The notes under the pieces were generated by a model. The model had not been told where the DNA came from and did not search any database. It saw nothing but the letters and a program-made list of their open reading frames with translations. From Mesorhizobium sp. M2D.F.Ca.ET.226.01.1.1 (GTDB lineage: Bacteria; Pseudomonadota; Alphaproteobacteria; Rhizobiales; Rhizobiaceae): a stretch of DNA of 64,000 nucleotides. The DNA is taken from contig NZ_RZOY02000005.1 in NCBI RefSeq assembly GCF_004022705.2, positions 124,001 through 188,000 of the forward strand, read 5' to 3'. A program made the translations under genes and the position numbers. Positions 22,566 through 30,092 of this stretch are shown here, one piece after another. Numbering within the stretch: the stretch's first letter is position 1; each line of letters starts with the position of its first letter.

Positions 22566-23933
22566 TCAGTGATTGACCGGCAGGTCAAGTTCGGCGGCCA
22601 GGGCCTCCAGCGTATCGCCAAGCACCGCGATAATCTCGCCAATCTGTTCGCGGGTTGTGATCAAAGGCGGGCAGACCATGAAATTATCACTCACCGGCCC
22701 GCCGCGCACGCGCCGCGAGTAGATGATGAGTCCGCGCTCGAAGGCCAGATCGATGAGCCGCAAATTGGCGTTGAGATTCTGTGGCAATGGTGTCCTGGTC
22801 AAGGTGTCGGCATAGAGCTCCGCGCCCATGAACAGCCCCTTGCCCCGCACGTCGGCAATGAAAGGAAAGCGACCCGACAACGCTTCGAGTTCGCCCCTCA
22901 GCACTTCGCCCATGACCGCGGAATTCTCGACCAGGCCAAGGCGGTCGACTTCGCCGAGAACGGCAACGCCGGCCGCGCAGGCGACGGGGTTACCGCCATA
23001 GGTGTGGCCATGCAGGAAGCCGCCGGCCGCAACGACCGGCCCGACGATCCTCTCTGTCGCGGCAAGCGCCCCCAAGGGCGCATAACCGGAGCTCAACCCT
23101 TTCGACAGTGCGACGATATCCGGCCGGCAGCTCCAATGGTCGCCGCCCAGGAACTCGCCGGTGCGTCCGATGCCGGTCATCACCTCGTCGTGGATCAGCA
23201 GGATGCCGTAGCGGTCGCAGATCTCGCGGATCCGGACAAAATAGCTGTCGGGCGGCACCAGTGCGGCGGTCGCCGCGCCGCCAATCGGCTCCATGATGAA
23301 GGCCAGGACGCTTTCGGGGCCTTGCTCCAGGATTTTTTCCTCAAGCATATCGGCGTAGCGGATGCCGCGCTCTTCCAGCGACAGATTATCTTGGTCGCGA
23401 TGGACAAACGGGGCCGGCACCAACGGCATCGGCCTTCCGAGCGGGTCGAATGTCTTGGTCAGCACATCGTCGCCGGTGACGGCAAGCGTGCCGAGCGTGA
23501 TGCCGTGATAAGAGGGCATGCGACCGATGATTTTCCAGCGCTTCTCCTGGCCTGTCGCGACCGCCCATTGGCGCGCGAGCTTGAGGCAGGCCTCGACCGC
23601 CTCGGAACCGCCGGAAACGAGATAAATGCGTTCGAGCCCGTTCGGAAGCCGATCGGCAAGCTCCCGCGCCAGCGCGACGGCCTGTTCGTTCTCGAATTGA
23701 AAGATGTAGGCGAAGCTAACGCGGTCGAGCTGCCGCTTCATCGCATCGATGACGTTGCTATTGCCGTGACCGACATTGACGTTGACCGCGCCGCTCGACC
23801 CATCGATGTAGCGGCGGCCGCTCTTGTCCCACAAATAGATGCCGTCGGCGCGATCCACCATCGGCTGGGGCCGGCGTGTGAAGTGGAATAGGTTCGGCCG
23901 GCTGACGGTTTCGACGGACTGCGCAGTGCTCAT
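22566..23933 (-). CDS. Class III aminotransferase (omega-amino acid / amine type)
   Basis: A 455-residue PLP-dependent aminotransferase, fold type I class III. It has SSGAVNVNVGHGN near the start, VSGGSEAVEACLKLARQW, the IIGRMPSYHGITLGTLAVTG motif, HDEVMTGIGRTGEF, and the PLP lysine in VALSKGLSSGYAPLGA. The class acts on omega-amino acids, diamines and related amines. Its ATG overlaps the stop of the amidohydrolase-like gene (ATGA), so translation is coupled. Being second in the operon, it probably uses the amine released by that protein; this is inferred from order only. Confidence 0.92.
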   Translation of the reverse strand: MSTAQSVETVSRPNLFHFTRRPQPMVDRADGIYLWDKSGRRYIDGSSGAVNVNVGHGNSNVIDAMKRQLDRVSFAYIFQFENEQAVALARELADRLPNGLERIYLVSGGSEAVEACLKLARQWAVATGQEKRWKIIGRMPSYHGITLGTLAVTGDDVLTKTFDPLGRPMPLVPAPFVHRDQDNLSLEERGIRYADMLEEKILEQGPESVLAFIMEPIGGAATAALVPPDSYFVRIREICDRYGILLIHDEVMTGIGRTGEFLGGDHWSCRPDIVALSKGLSSGYAPLGALAATERIVGPVVAAGGFLHGHTYGGNPVACAAGVAVLGEVDRLGLVENSAVMGEVLRGELEALSGRFPFIADVRGKGLFMGAELYADTLTRTPLPQNLNANLRLIDLAFERGLIIYSRRVRGGPVSDNFMVCPPLITTREQIGEIIAVLGDTLEALAAELDLPVNH

Positions 23934-25582
23934 AGGCCCCTCTCGTCGCGGCCGAGATAGCGGTCGAGAACATTTTTGGTCACGCGTTCGACCATCGCGT
24001 CCTGCCTTAGCAGGCCGGCGACCCATTCGCAGCTTCCGGCGTGGAACACCTCGCCCTTGCCGCGCGGGAAATTGACGATCATGCCGTTGCCGCGCTTGAC
24101 CTTGTCGAGATTGGCGTCGCTTGCCTCGCCGAACAAGGTCTCGGCGGTGAAGCGGCCATCCTCGTCGGTGAGGAACTGGTCCTCGATCGGGATATCGGCG
24201 CTTTCCTCGACCTGGCTCGCCATGCCGACGGCCAGCACGTGCAGGCCGTCCGGCGCGCCGCTCTGCGCCGTCGGGTAGGGCAGGCCGCTGCGAATCTCGA
24301 AATCGAGCCCGTCGACCTCATAGCCATAGACATGGCTGTCGGCGCCAAGCAGGTCGCCATAGTAGATGCCGGTGCCGGCAAAGGCCCAATGCTCGGGACG
24401 GTAGACGGGAAAGCCGCGCACGCCGCGCGGCGCGCAGCCGCCCCAGCCGGCATAGACGCCCCTGGTGGCGTTGAGCCCGAAGGTTGCGCTGCCCGGGCGG
24501 CCGATCTCGGGTGCTTCCCAGGAGTTGGTGGCGCGGGTGACGTCGCCGGCGCGATAGGCGGGATCTTCCGCCCGCGCCTTGTATTTGTAGCAGACCTGGC
24601 GGCGGCCCTCGTCCTCCAGTCTCGTCTGCCACATGAAATTGCCGGCGAACCGCGCCGCATGGCCGCCATGCTCGACGTAATTGTCGACAGCGTCGCGCAT
24701 CTCCCAGGTCCAGTATTCGTCATGGCCGACGAAGACGACACAGTCATAGCCGTTGAGAATCTCGGGCGAAAAATGGAGTTCGTGCTGGCTCGCCAGGTCG
24801 ATCTGATAGCCGACGCGCTCGGCGAAGCGGAAGAAATGGCTGTCATAGCTTGCCCAGCCGGAAGAGGCGTATTTCTTCGAATGTCCCGTGGCGAACGCCC
24901 ATTCCATATGCGGATAGCGCGGCACGGTTTTCGGCAGCACGGCGACTTCCAGCGGCACGCGCGGCGCCTCCTTGGGCAGCACCACGAAGCCGCGGCACCA
25001 GGGGCGCTGCGTCGATACCATGGTGGCGTACTGATCGCGCTTCGGGCCGGTGATGCCCTGATAGTGGTTCGAACCGCCCCAGGTGTTGTAGGCGAGCCAG
25101 GTGCCGGTCGCGGCGACCTGCAGCAGGCGGCCGGGTTTTTTGCCGGGCAGCGGCGCGACGATAAAGAGGTGGTGGCTGTGGATCGGCCTGCCGTCGCGAC
25201 CTTCCGCCGAAAGCGTGACCCGATAGCCGCCGGATGGCCAGTCGTCGCCGACGCGGAACTCAAACGACGCTTCCCAGCCGCAGCCTTCGACCGAGCATTG
25301 GTCGGGCGTGTGCTGCCAGCGTGCCGACAGGCCGGTCCTTTCGAAGATATTGGTCTCGGTGGCACCGTCGCGGATGATGGCGATGCCGAATTGCGGCGCC
25401 GTCGAGCTCACATGGAGCGTCACCGTCTCGCCCGGACGGTAGGAAAAGCGGTCGCTGTAGCCCCAGATTTCACCTCGCTCACCATCCATGCCCGGCCATT
25501 CGTAATAATGGCCGCGCACCGCCTCGCGGCGCTGTTCGGGCGTCAGCCCGAAATCGGGAAATTCGGTGGGCAGTTGCGTCAA
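23930..25582 (-). CDS. N,N-dimethylformamidase large (beta) subunit-like protein
   Basis: A 550-residue protein resembling the C-terminal two thirds of the large subunit of N,N-dimethylformamidase, an iron amidohydrolase. The region TGTWLAYNTWGGSNHY begins the catalytic domain, followed by HFFRFAERVGYQIDL, VFVGHDEYWTWEMRDAV and HGGHAARFAGNFMWQTRLE. Tyr and Glu residues in such segments form the mononuclear iron site in known DMFases. The N-terminal about 170 residues form a beta domain with SYRPGETVTLHVSS. Characterised large subunits are longer (about 760 residues) and need a small subunit, which is absent here. It is first in the operon, so the substrate is probably a different amide. Confidence 0.8.
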   Translation of the reverse strand: MTQLPTEFPDFGLTPEQRREAVRGHYYEWPGMDGERGEIWGYSDRFSYRPGETVTLHVSSTAPQFGIAIIRDGATETNIFERTGLSARWQHTPDQCSVEGCGWEASFEFRVGDDWPSGGYRVTLSAEGRDGRPIHSHHLFIVAPLPGKKPGRLLQVAATGTWLAYNTWGGSNHYQGITGPKRDQYATMVSTQRPWCRGFVVLPKEAPRVPLEVAVLPKTVPRYPHMEWAFATGHSKKYASSGWASYDSHFFRFAERVGYQIDLASQHELHFSPEILNGYDCVVFVGHDEYWTWEMRDAVDNYVEHGGHAARFAGNFMWQTRLEDEGRRQVCYKYKARAEDPAYRAGDVTRATNSWEAPEIGRPGSATFGLNATRGVYAGWGGCAPRGVRGFPVYRPEHWAFAGTGIYYGDLLGADSHVYGYEVDGLDFEIRSGLPYPTAQSGAPDGLHVLAVGMASQVEESADIPIEDQFLTDEDGRFTAETLFGEASDANLDKVKRGNGMIVNFPRGKGEVFHAGSCEWVAGLLRQDAMVERVTKNVLDRYLGRDERGL

Positions 25583-25732
25583 GGAACACCTGAGATCACG
25601 AAGCCGTCATTGAGACCATCGGCCGGCCAAGCGTCAAATGGAAAGCATCGGGCCAGCAGGCGCTTGCGCTTGGCGATATCCGGCAAACGGACTATTTCAA
25701 CTTCGGGCGACGTTCCAACGCCGGGAGCCGAC

Positions 25733-25981
25733 ATGCTGCGGGTACAAAAGGTCAAGGTCGACGACATCTACGTGCCGACGGCGCGGCGCAAGACGCTGCA
25801 TCCCGAAACCGTGCGCCATCTTGCCGAGGACATACTGGAGAACGGCATGAAGACGCCGATCCAGGTGCGGCATGACGGCAAGCGCCACATACTGGTCGAG
25901 GGGCTGCACCGGCTAGAAGCCGCCAAATGGCTGGGCGAGACGATGATTGACGCCTATCTCGTCCAGGCCAAGCGCCATTGA
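25733..25981 (+). CDS. Single-domain ParB/sulfiredoxin-fold protein
   Basis: An 82-residue protein consisting of just a ParB N-terminal-like domain: VKVDDIYVPTARRKTLHPET, then VRHLAEDILENGMKTPIQVR, then the conserved HILVEGLHRLEAAKWLG, where the G-x-H-R box is the CTP/ATP-binding box of the ParB/Srx fold. There is no helix-turn-helix or dimer domain, so it is not a partition ParB. Related small proteins act as nucleases, kinases or sulfiredoxins, but no catalytic Cys typical of sulfiredoxin is present. GGAG lies 7 bases upstream of the ATG. It is divergent from the DMFase-like operon. Confidence 0.75.
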   Translation: MLRVQKVKVDDIYVPTARRKTLHPETVRHLAEDILENGMKTPIQVRHDGKRHILVEGLHRLEAAKWLGETMIDAYLVQAKRH

Positions 25982-26044
25982 TCTGGTCGGTGCCCATCAC
26001 CTCAACCGATCGCATCCGATCAATGTTTTTTGTTTGACCCAATC

Positions 26045-26073
26045 ATGCCGGCCACTACCTTGCCGGCATTTCC
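26045..26073 (+). terminator. Weak hairpin, possible terminator after the ParB-like gene
   Basis: An 8-bp perfect stem pairs ATGCCGGC (26045-26052) with GCCGGCAT (26062-26069) with a 9-base loop, then only TTCC. It is 63 bases past the ParB-like stop and 23 bases before the GFA start, so it could also lie in the leader of the GFA gene. Confidence 0.35.
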
Positions 26074-26091
26074 TCTAAACGGGTGTCGGTG

Positions 26092-26487
26092 ATGACGAAA
26101 TATGAGGGCGGGTGCCTGTGCGGCGCGGTGCGTTACAAGGCCGAGGTCGCGCCGATCAACGAGCGCGTCTGCCATTGCCGGATCTGCCAGAAGGCAATCG
26201 GCGCGGCCTTCAATGCCCGCCTGCTCTTCCGCATCGACGATGTGACCATCGAGGGGCCGGTGGCGACGATCAATTCCACGCCTGACCTCCAGCGCGGCTT
26301 TTGCCCGGTCTGTGGCACGACGATGTTCTCGCGGCGCGATTCCAGGGGCATTCTCGGCGTCACATCCGGCTCGCTCGACGACCCGTCGCTATTCAAGCCC
26401 GACATGCATTTCTGGACCGGCTCGAAGCAACCCTGGCTGATGCTCGACGACGGCCTGCCGCAATATGAAGGCACGCCGCCGGCGTAG
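26092..26487 (+). CDS. GFA-family (glutathione-dependent formaldehyde-activating-like) zinc protein
   Basis: A 131-residue protein of the GFA family. It has the zinc Cys set EGGCLCGAVRY, VCHCRICQKAIGAAF and GFCPVCGTTMFSRR, spaced as in Gfa/CENP-V domains. Paracoccus Gfa was proposed to speed formation of S-hydroxymethylglutathione, but most family members have no proven role. The ATG at 26092 is preceded by an in-frame GTG at 26083 that might also serve. A RIME-like repeat follows directly. No formaldehyde dehydrogenase gene is in the window. Confidence 0.88.
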   Translation: MTKYEGGCLCGAVRYKAEVAPINERVCHCRICQKAIGAAFNARLLFRIDDVTIEGPVATINSTPDLQRGFCPVCGTTMFSRRDSRGILGVTSGSLDDPSLFKPDMHFWTGSKQPWLMLDDGLPQYEGTPPA

Positions 26488-26494
26488 CACTTTT

Positions 26495-26643
26495 CCTTCT
26501 CCCCTTGTGGGAGAAGGAAACCGAGCGAAGCTCGGTCGGATGAGGGGTGCTCCAGGGAAAGCCAGCGTCTCACTCCGCTGGAACACCCCTCAACCGTCTC
26601 GGCGCTATCGCGCCGGTCCACCTTCTCCCACAAGGGGAGAAGG
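26495..26643. repeat. RIME-like palindromic element, copy 2 with perfect 23-bp terminal inverted repeats
   Basis: The left end CCTTCTCCCCTTGTGGGAGA plus AGG is the exact reverse complement of the right end CCTTCTCCCACAAGGGGAGA plus AGG. Each end is itself a hairpin. Inner arms GGATGAGGGGTGCTCCAG and CTGGAACACCCCTCAACC are also inverted. The structure is therefore a nested palindrome of 149 bp, very similar to the element at 31259-31442. Confidence 0.85.
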
Positions 26644-26763
26644 AAGAATGCCTGCACAAAAATTTCATCTTCGATTCACGAGATAGCCGGCAAAGCGTCA
26701 TTGGCGGGCCATCATTGGCTGCCTATCTAAGCGTCATGCGGGCAGGCATCGAGGAGGCGACGG

Positions 26764-26976
26764 ATGAGCGAGAGCATCAACACCCTGGACGAGCTTTTGA
26801 ACGACCCGATGATCCAGCTCGTGATGGCGCGCGACCGCGTGCGCCCGGCCGAGTTGCGCCTGCTTCTGGAACAGGCGCGCGACAGGGCCGGCGACGATTC
26901 CCGCATCGACCAGGCTTCGGTGCCGCCCGCGCATGTCGTGGCAAGAAGCTGCCTTAGGCAGTGGCTGTACCGCTGA
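26764..26976 (+). CDS. Conserved small rhizobial protein, function unknown
   Basis: A 70-residue protein with MSESINTLDELLNDPMIQLV at the start, then MARDRVRPAELRLLLEQARD, and a C-terminal PPAHVVARSCLRQWLYR. It reads as one acidic-basic helix pair, without signal peptide, membrane helix or known domain. I recognise it as a type of small protein recurrent in Mesorhizobium and relatives, but no function is recorded to my knowledge. GAGGAGG 7 bases upstream supports the start at 26764. It lies between the two kinds of intergenic repeat. Confidence 0.7.
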   Translation: MSESINTLDELLNDPMIQLVMARDRVRPAELRLLLEQARDRAGDDSRIDQASVPPAHVVARSCLRQWLYR

Positions 26977-26984
26977 GGCAGCTC

Positions 26985-27088
26985 AAGAGCGTTTCACCGT
27001 TTCAAGGAAAGGGCAAACCGCTCTATCTTTTTGCTTTGACGCAATTCCTGACGGAAAAACCGCTCACACTTTTCCTGGAATTGCTGGA
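26985..27088. repeat. Rhizobial-type interspersed intergenic repeat, copy 3
   Basis: This copy has GAGCGTTTCACCGTTTCAAG, then CCGCTCTATCTTTTTGCTTT, then GACGCAATTCCTGACGGAAA and CACTTTTCCTGGAATTGCTG. It matches the copy at 1906-2007 over most of its length. It occupies almost the whole gap between the small rhizobial protein gene and the convergent GNAT-like gene. Confidence 0.6.
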
Positions 27089-27095
27089 AAAATGG

Positions 27096-28028
27096 TCAGC
27101 TCGAATACGCAGGCAGGTAAGCGTAGTGGTTGCGTAGATAGGCGAGCTTGAAGCCTAGCCGATCGTAGTTGCGATAGGCCGGTCCGTCGCGGTCGGGGAG
27201 CGGCGCCTCGATATCGGCGACAAACAGCTTCGCGCCGGCGGCGATGCCGTCGCGAACCAGCCGCTCCCCAAGCATGGCATCAAGATCGAAGCTCGGCGCC
27301 ATGATGCCGGGCACCGGCGCGTCGATGCCGCTCCAGGCGGCGCCGTCAGGGCCGATGAAAAGCGAGCGCACCGCGGCGACCGCGCCCTTGCGTTTCAGCA
27401 TGTAGTGATGCCAGCCCTTACGGCCGACAAGCGCCGTCAGCCACGGCGTGGTGGGAAGCCTGTATTTGCCATCGATGAAAGAAGCCCAATCCGAAGCTGT
27501 CCCGGGCGTGACCTCCTCGACCCCCAGATCGTCGACCGGGATGAGTGGGTCGGCCGGGAAGAGCGGTTCGGCCGCCAGCGGCGTCGCGTCGCGGAAAATG
27601 CGTTCCCAGCCGCCCTGGTGCTGCAGGCCGCGCGCTTCCAGCCAGCACCTCAGTCGCGACGGCTCGGTGTGCGGATTGGTATAGAACCACGGCCGCCTGA
27701 TGCCGGCATCGCGGTAATGCGCGAGCAGCGCGTCGAGCTGAGCCTCTGACACCGGGCTGTCGACACCGATGTTCTTCACGCAGTTGAAATGGATGAACGG
27801 GATTGTCGTGCAGGTGGTCCAGACGAGGTCGCCGTCCCTTGAGATCGACAGCCCGTGTCGCGCAGCGAAATCCTTGGGCGCCGCCTCGTAGAGATCGAGC
27901 CAGGCAGCGACTTCGGCGTGCTCGATGGCACGGCTTATCTCGCGCGATACCTCCTCGATCGCGATTTCCGGGACATGCGTTTGCGGCGGCGCGACGGGCT
28001 CGAGTTCCGAGAGGGCGGCAGTCGACAT
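27096..28028 (-). CDS. GNAT-like acyltransferase family protein behind a palindromic operator
   Basis: A 310-residue protein that looks like a two-lobed GNAT-type protein. The first lobe has EVAAWLDLYEAAPKDFAARH and TTIPFIHFNCVKNIGV; the second has WASFIDGKYRLPTTPWLTAL, then VAAVRSLFIGPDGAAWSGI, and ends with YRNYDRLGFKLAYLRNHYAY, resembling the last strands of GNAT folds. Family membership is tentative and substrate unknown. Upstream is a good sigma-70-like promoter overlapped by a perfect palindrome, so it is probably repressed by a TetR-like regulator not encoded in the window. GGAGGA lies 6 bases upstream of the ATG. Confidence 0.6.
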   Translation of the reverse strand: MSTAALSELEPVAPPQTHVPEIAIEEVSREISRAIEHAEVAAWLDLYEAAPKDFAARHGLSISRDGDLVWTTCTTIPFIHFNCVKNIGVDSPVSEAQLDALLAHYRDAGIRRPWFYTNPHTEPSRLRCWLEARGLQHQGGWERIFRDATPLAAEPLFPADPLIPVDDLGVEEVTPGTASDWASFIDGKYRLPTTPWLTALVGRKGWHHYMLKRKGAVAAVRSLFIGPDGAAWSGIDAPVPGIMAPSFDLDAMLGERLVRDGIAAGAKLFVADIEAPLPDRDGPAYRNYDRLGFKLAYLRNHYAYLPAYSS

Positions 28029-28048
28029 GATGATGTTCCTCCGATTGC

Positions 28049-28061
28049 CTTACAGTGTAAG
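28049..28061. promoter_or_regulatory. Perfect palindromic operator (TetR-like) at the 27096-28028 promoter
   Basis: CTTACA-G-TGTAAG is a perfect 13-bp inverted repeat. It begins 21 bases upstream of the ATG at 28028 and overlaps the expected transcription start. TTACANTGTAA-type sites are typical of TetR-family repressors. Confidence 0.6.
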
Positions 28062-28069
28062 ATTAGCAC

Positions 28070-28097
28070 AGAATAATATGACGACGCCGGTTGTCAA
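28070..28097 (-). promoter_or_regulatory. Sigma-70-like promoter of the GNAT-like gene
   Basis: On the minus strand a perfect -35 TTGACA (28097-28092) is followed after 16 bases by TATTCT (28075-28070). The predicted start of transcription falls in or next to the palindrome at 28049-28061. Confidence 0.55.
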
Positions 28098-28230
28098 GCA
28101 GGATTAGCGGCACCTTACAAATCCGTGAGTTGGAATCACGCTATCGTGAGGCTAAGCCTGTCCTAGGGCTTTCGAATGACGATTCACTTTTGCCCCGGGC
28201 AAGGGCCGGGGCGCTGGGAAAAGGATTGAG

Positions 28231-29103
28231 ATGACCGACGTCTGCACTCAAGGGTTGGATACCGGCTTTGTCGGCCTGGGTTATGCCAAGGTGGCGTTCC
28301 TGGGCATCGTGCAGGGCATCACCGAATTGTTGCCGATCTCGTCGACGGCGCATATGCGCATCGTGCCGGCCGTGCTCGGCTGGCAGGATCCCGGATCGGC
28401 CTTCTCCGCCGCCATGCAGCTGGCGGCGCTGGCGGCGGTGGTCAGCTATTTCTGGAGCGATGTCAGGGACGTTGTGTTCGGCTCGCTGTCGGCGATCTCG
28501 CGCCGCGATTTCAGCGACCGCTATTTCCGCCTCGCGACCAGCATCGTGCTTGCCACCGTGCCGATCATCATAGCGGGCCTCGCGCTTTCCGGCGTCCTCA
28601 ACGCCTGCAACTCGCCTTTGCGCGGTCTGGTGGTCATTGGCTGGGCCTGTATCGCCATGGCGATCCTCTTGGCGCTCGCCGAGATCTTCGCCAGCCACAA
28701 GCTCGTGCTGCGCCAGGCATCGATCCTTGACGCGCTGCTGGTGGGCGTCGCCCAGGTCGGCGCGCTTATTCCGGGCGTCTCGCGCTCGGGCTCGACGCTG
28801 ACGGCGGCGATGGGGCTGGGTTTCGCCCGGCCCGAGGCGGCGCGGCTTTCCTTCCTGCTCGGCATTCCCGCAATCGCGCTCGCAGGCCTGAAGGAGATCT
28901 GGGAGCTGCACAAGGTGCATCTCGACGCGCATGGCTGGTCGGTCCTGGCCGTCGGCCTGATCGTCGCCTCGATCTCGGCCTTCTTCGCCATTTGGGGGCT
29001 GATGCGGGTGCTCGAACGCTTTTCTGCCTGGCCGTTCGTCATCTATCGCGGCCTGCTCGGCGTGGTGCTGCTGATCAGCGTCGCCGCCGGCTGGCTCACC
29101 TAG
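28231..29103 (+). CDS. uppP: Undecaprenyl-diphosphatase (BacA family)
   Basis: A 290-residue inner-membrane phosphatase that recycles undecaprenyl pyrophosphate, the lipid carrier for peptidoglycan and surface polysaccharides. Both family motifs are present: GIVQGITELLPISSTAHM near residues 25-42 and LIPGVSRSGSTLTAAMGLGF near 180-199, with the catalytic Glu and Ser/Arg. Eight or so hydrophobic segments span the protein. AAAGGATTGAG precedes the ATG. A G/C hairpin (28192-28212) sits just before this ribosome site. The DUF2233 gene follows after 48 bases. Confidence 0.93.
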   Translation: MTDVCTQGLDTGFVGLGYAKVAFLGIVQGITELLPISSTAHMRIVPAVLGWQDPGSAFSAAMQLAALAAVVSYFWSDVRDVVFGSLSAISRRDFSDRYFRLATSIVLATVPIIIAGLALSGVLNACNSPLRGLVVIGWACIAMAILLALAEIFASHKLVLRQASILDALLVGVAQVGALIPGVSRSGSTLTAAMGLGFARPEAARLSFLLGIPAIALAGLKEIWELHKVHLDAHGWSVLAVGLIVASISAFFAIWGLMRVLERFSAWPFVIYRGLLGVVLLISVAAGWLT

Positions 29104-29151
29104 AGGCCTTCCGTTATCCGCTATATCGACAGTTGATCCTCGGGTGGGCTG

Positions 29152-29937
29152 ATGGATCTCGTGACCCTGCTGCAATCGGTACCCTTGCTGGTGACGCTGG
29201 TGAAATCGGCGGTGCCCGCGGCCGTCGGCGCCGGGATGGGCCTTGGCCAATGGCTGGCGGCGCTGCCGCCCTGCCGCAACCAGACTTTCGAGAACGCGAC
29301 CTATCTCGTCTGCGAGACCGATCCGAAGCATTTTTCCATCGAGCTGTTCTGGAAGAACAAGGATGGCGAACTCTACCGGTCGCTGCACAATTTGCGCAGC
29401 GCGCAGCAGGCGGCCGGGCGCACCATGCTCTTCGGCATCAATGCCGGCATGTATCATCCCGACCTCGCGCCGGTCGGGCTCTATGTCGAACGCGGCGAAC
29501 AGGTCACCCCGGCCAAGACCGGATCGGGAACCGGCAATTTCTCCATGCAGCCCAACGGCATCTTCTACCTCAGCGCCGGCAAGGCCGGCGTGCGTGCGAC
29601 CAAGGACTATCTGAAGCGACCGCCGCTTGTCGACTACGCCACGCAGTCCGGGCCGATGCTGGTCATCGACGGCAAGCTGCATCCGAAATTCCAGGCCGAC
29701 GGCACCTCGCGCAAGATCCGCGACGGCGTGGGCGTGCGCGCCGATGGCGTGGCGGTCTTCGCGATATCGGACGATGCCGTGACCTTTCACGAATTCGCGC
29801 GGCTGTTCCGCGACCAGCTCGGCTGCCCGAACGCGCTTTTCCTCGATGGTTCGATTTCGAGCCTCTATGCACCCGCGATCGGCCGCAATGACGATTTCTG
29901 GAATCTCGGGCCGATGATCGGCGTGTTCAGGCGCTGA
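29152..29937 (+). CDS. DUF2233 / phosphodiester glycosidase-type protein
   Basis: A 261-residue protein of the NAGPA/DUF2233 family, relatives of the human enzyme that uncovers mannose-6-phosphate. Landmarks are FGINAGMYHPDLAPVGLYVE, NFSMQPNGIFYL, ATQSGPMLVIDGKLHPKF, RDGVGVRADGVAVFAISDD and LFLDGSISSLYAP. A hydrophobic N-terminus (LLQSVPLLVTLVKSAVPAAV) may be a signal or membrane anchor, so it probably acts outside the cytoplasm. It lies 48 bases after uppP and before the GH25 lipoprotein gene, a local group with cell-envelope themes. Exact substrate unknown. Confidence 0.85.
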   Translation: MDLVTLLQSVPLLVTLVKSAVPAAVGAGMGLGQWLAALPPCRNQTFENATYLVCETDPKHFSIELFWKNKDGELYRSLHNLRSAQQAAGRTMLFGINAGMYHPDLAPVGLYVERGEQVTPAKTGSGTGNFSMQPNGIFYLSAGKAGVRATKDYLKRPPLVDYATQSGPMLVIDGKLHPKFQADGTSRKIRDGVGVRADGVAVFAISDDAVTFHEFARLFRDQLGCPNALFLDGSISSLYAPAIGRNDDFWNLGPMIGVFRR

Positions 29938-30092
29938 CCGGCAACCTCTTCGGCAACCGTCGCGAATCGCCCGGTCCGATCAAAGGTAAATTTTGATTCA
30001 AACTTTGTTGGTAATTTCTCGTTAGGAATGGCCTGATTGTCCGGCGGCGCCGTTCCTGCCTTCGGTCTGTTTTGTATTGCGTACAGGTCAAG

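Noticed and set aside
24041..25981. 646-codon plus-strand open frame across the DMFase-like gene
   Set aside because: It is antisense to a well-supported gene. Only its last 82 codons are real, as the ParB-like gene starting at 25733 with its own ribosome site.
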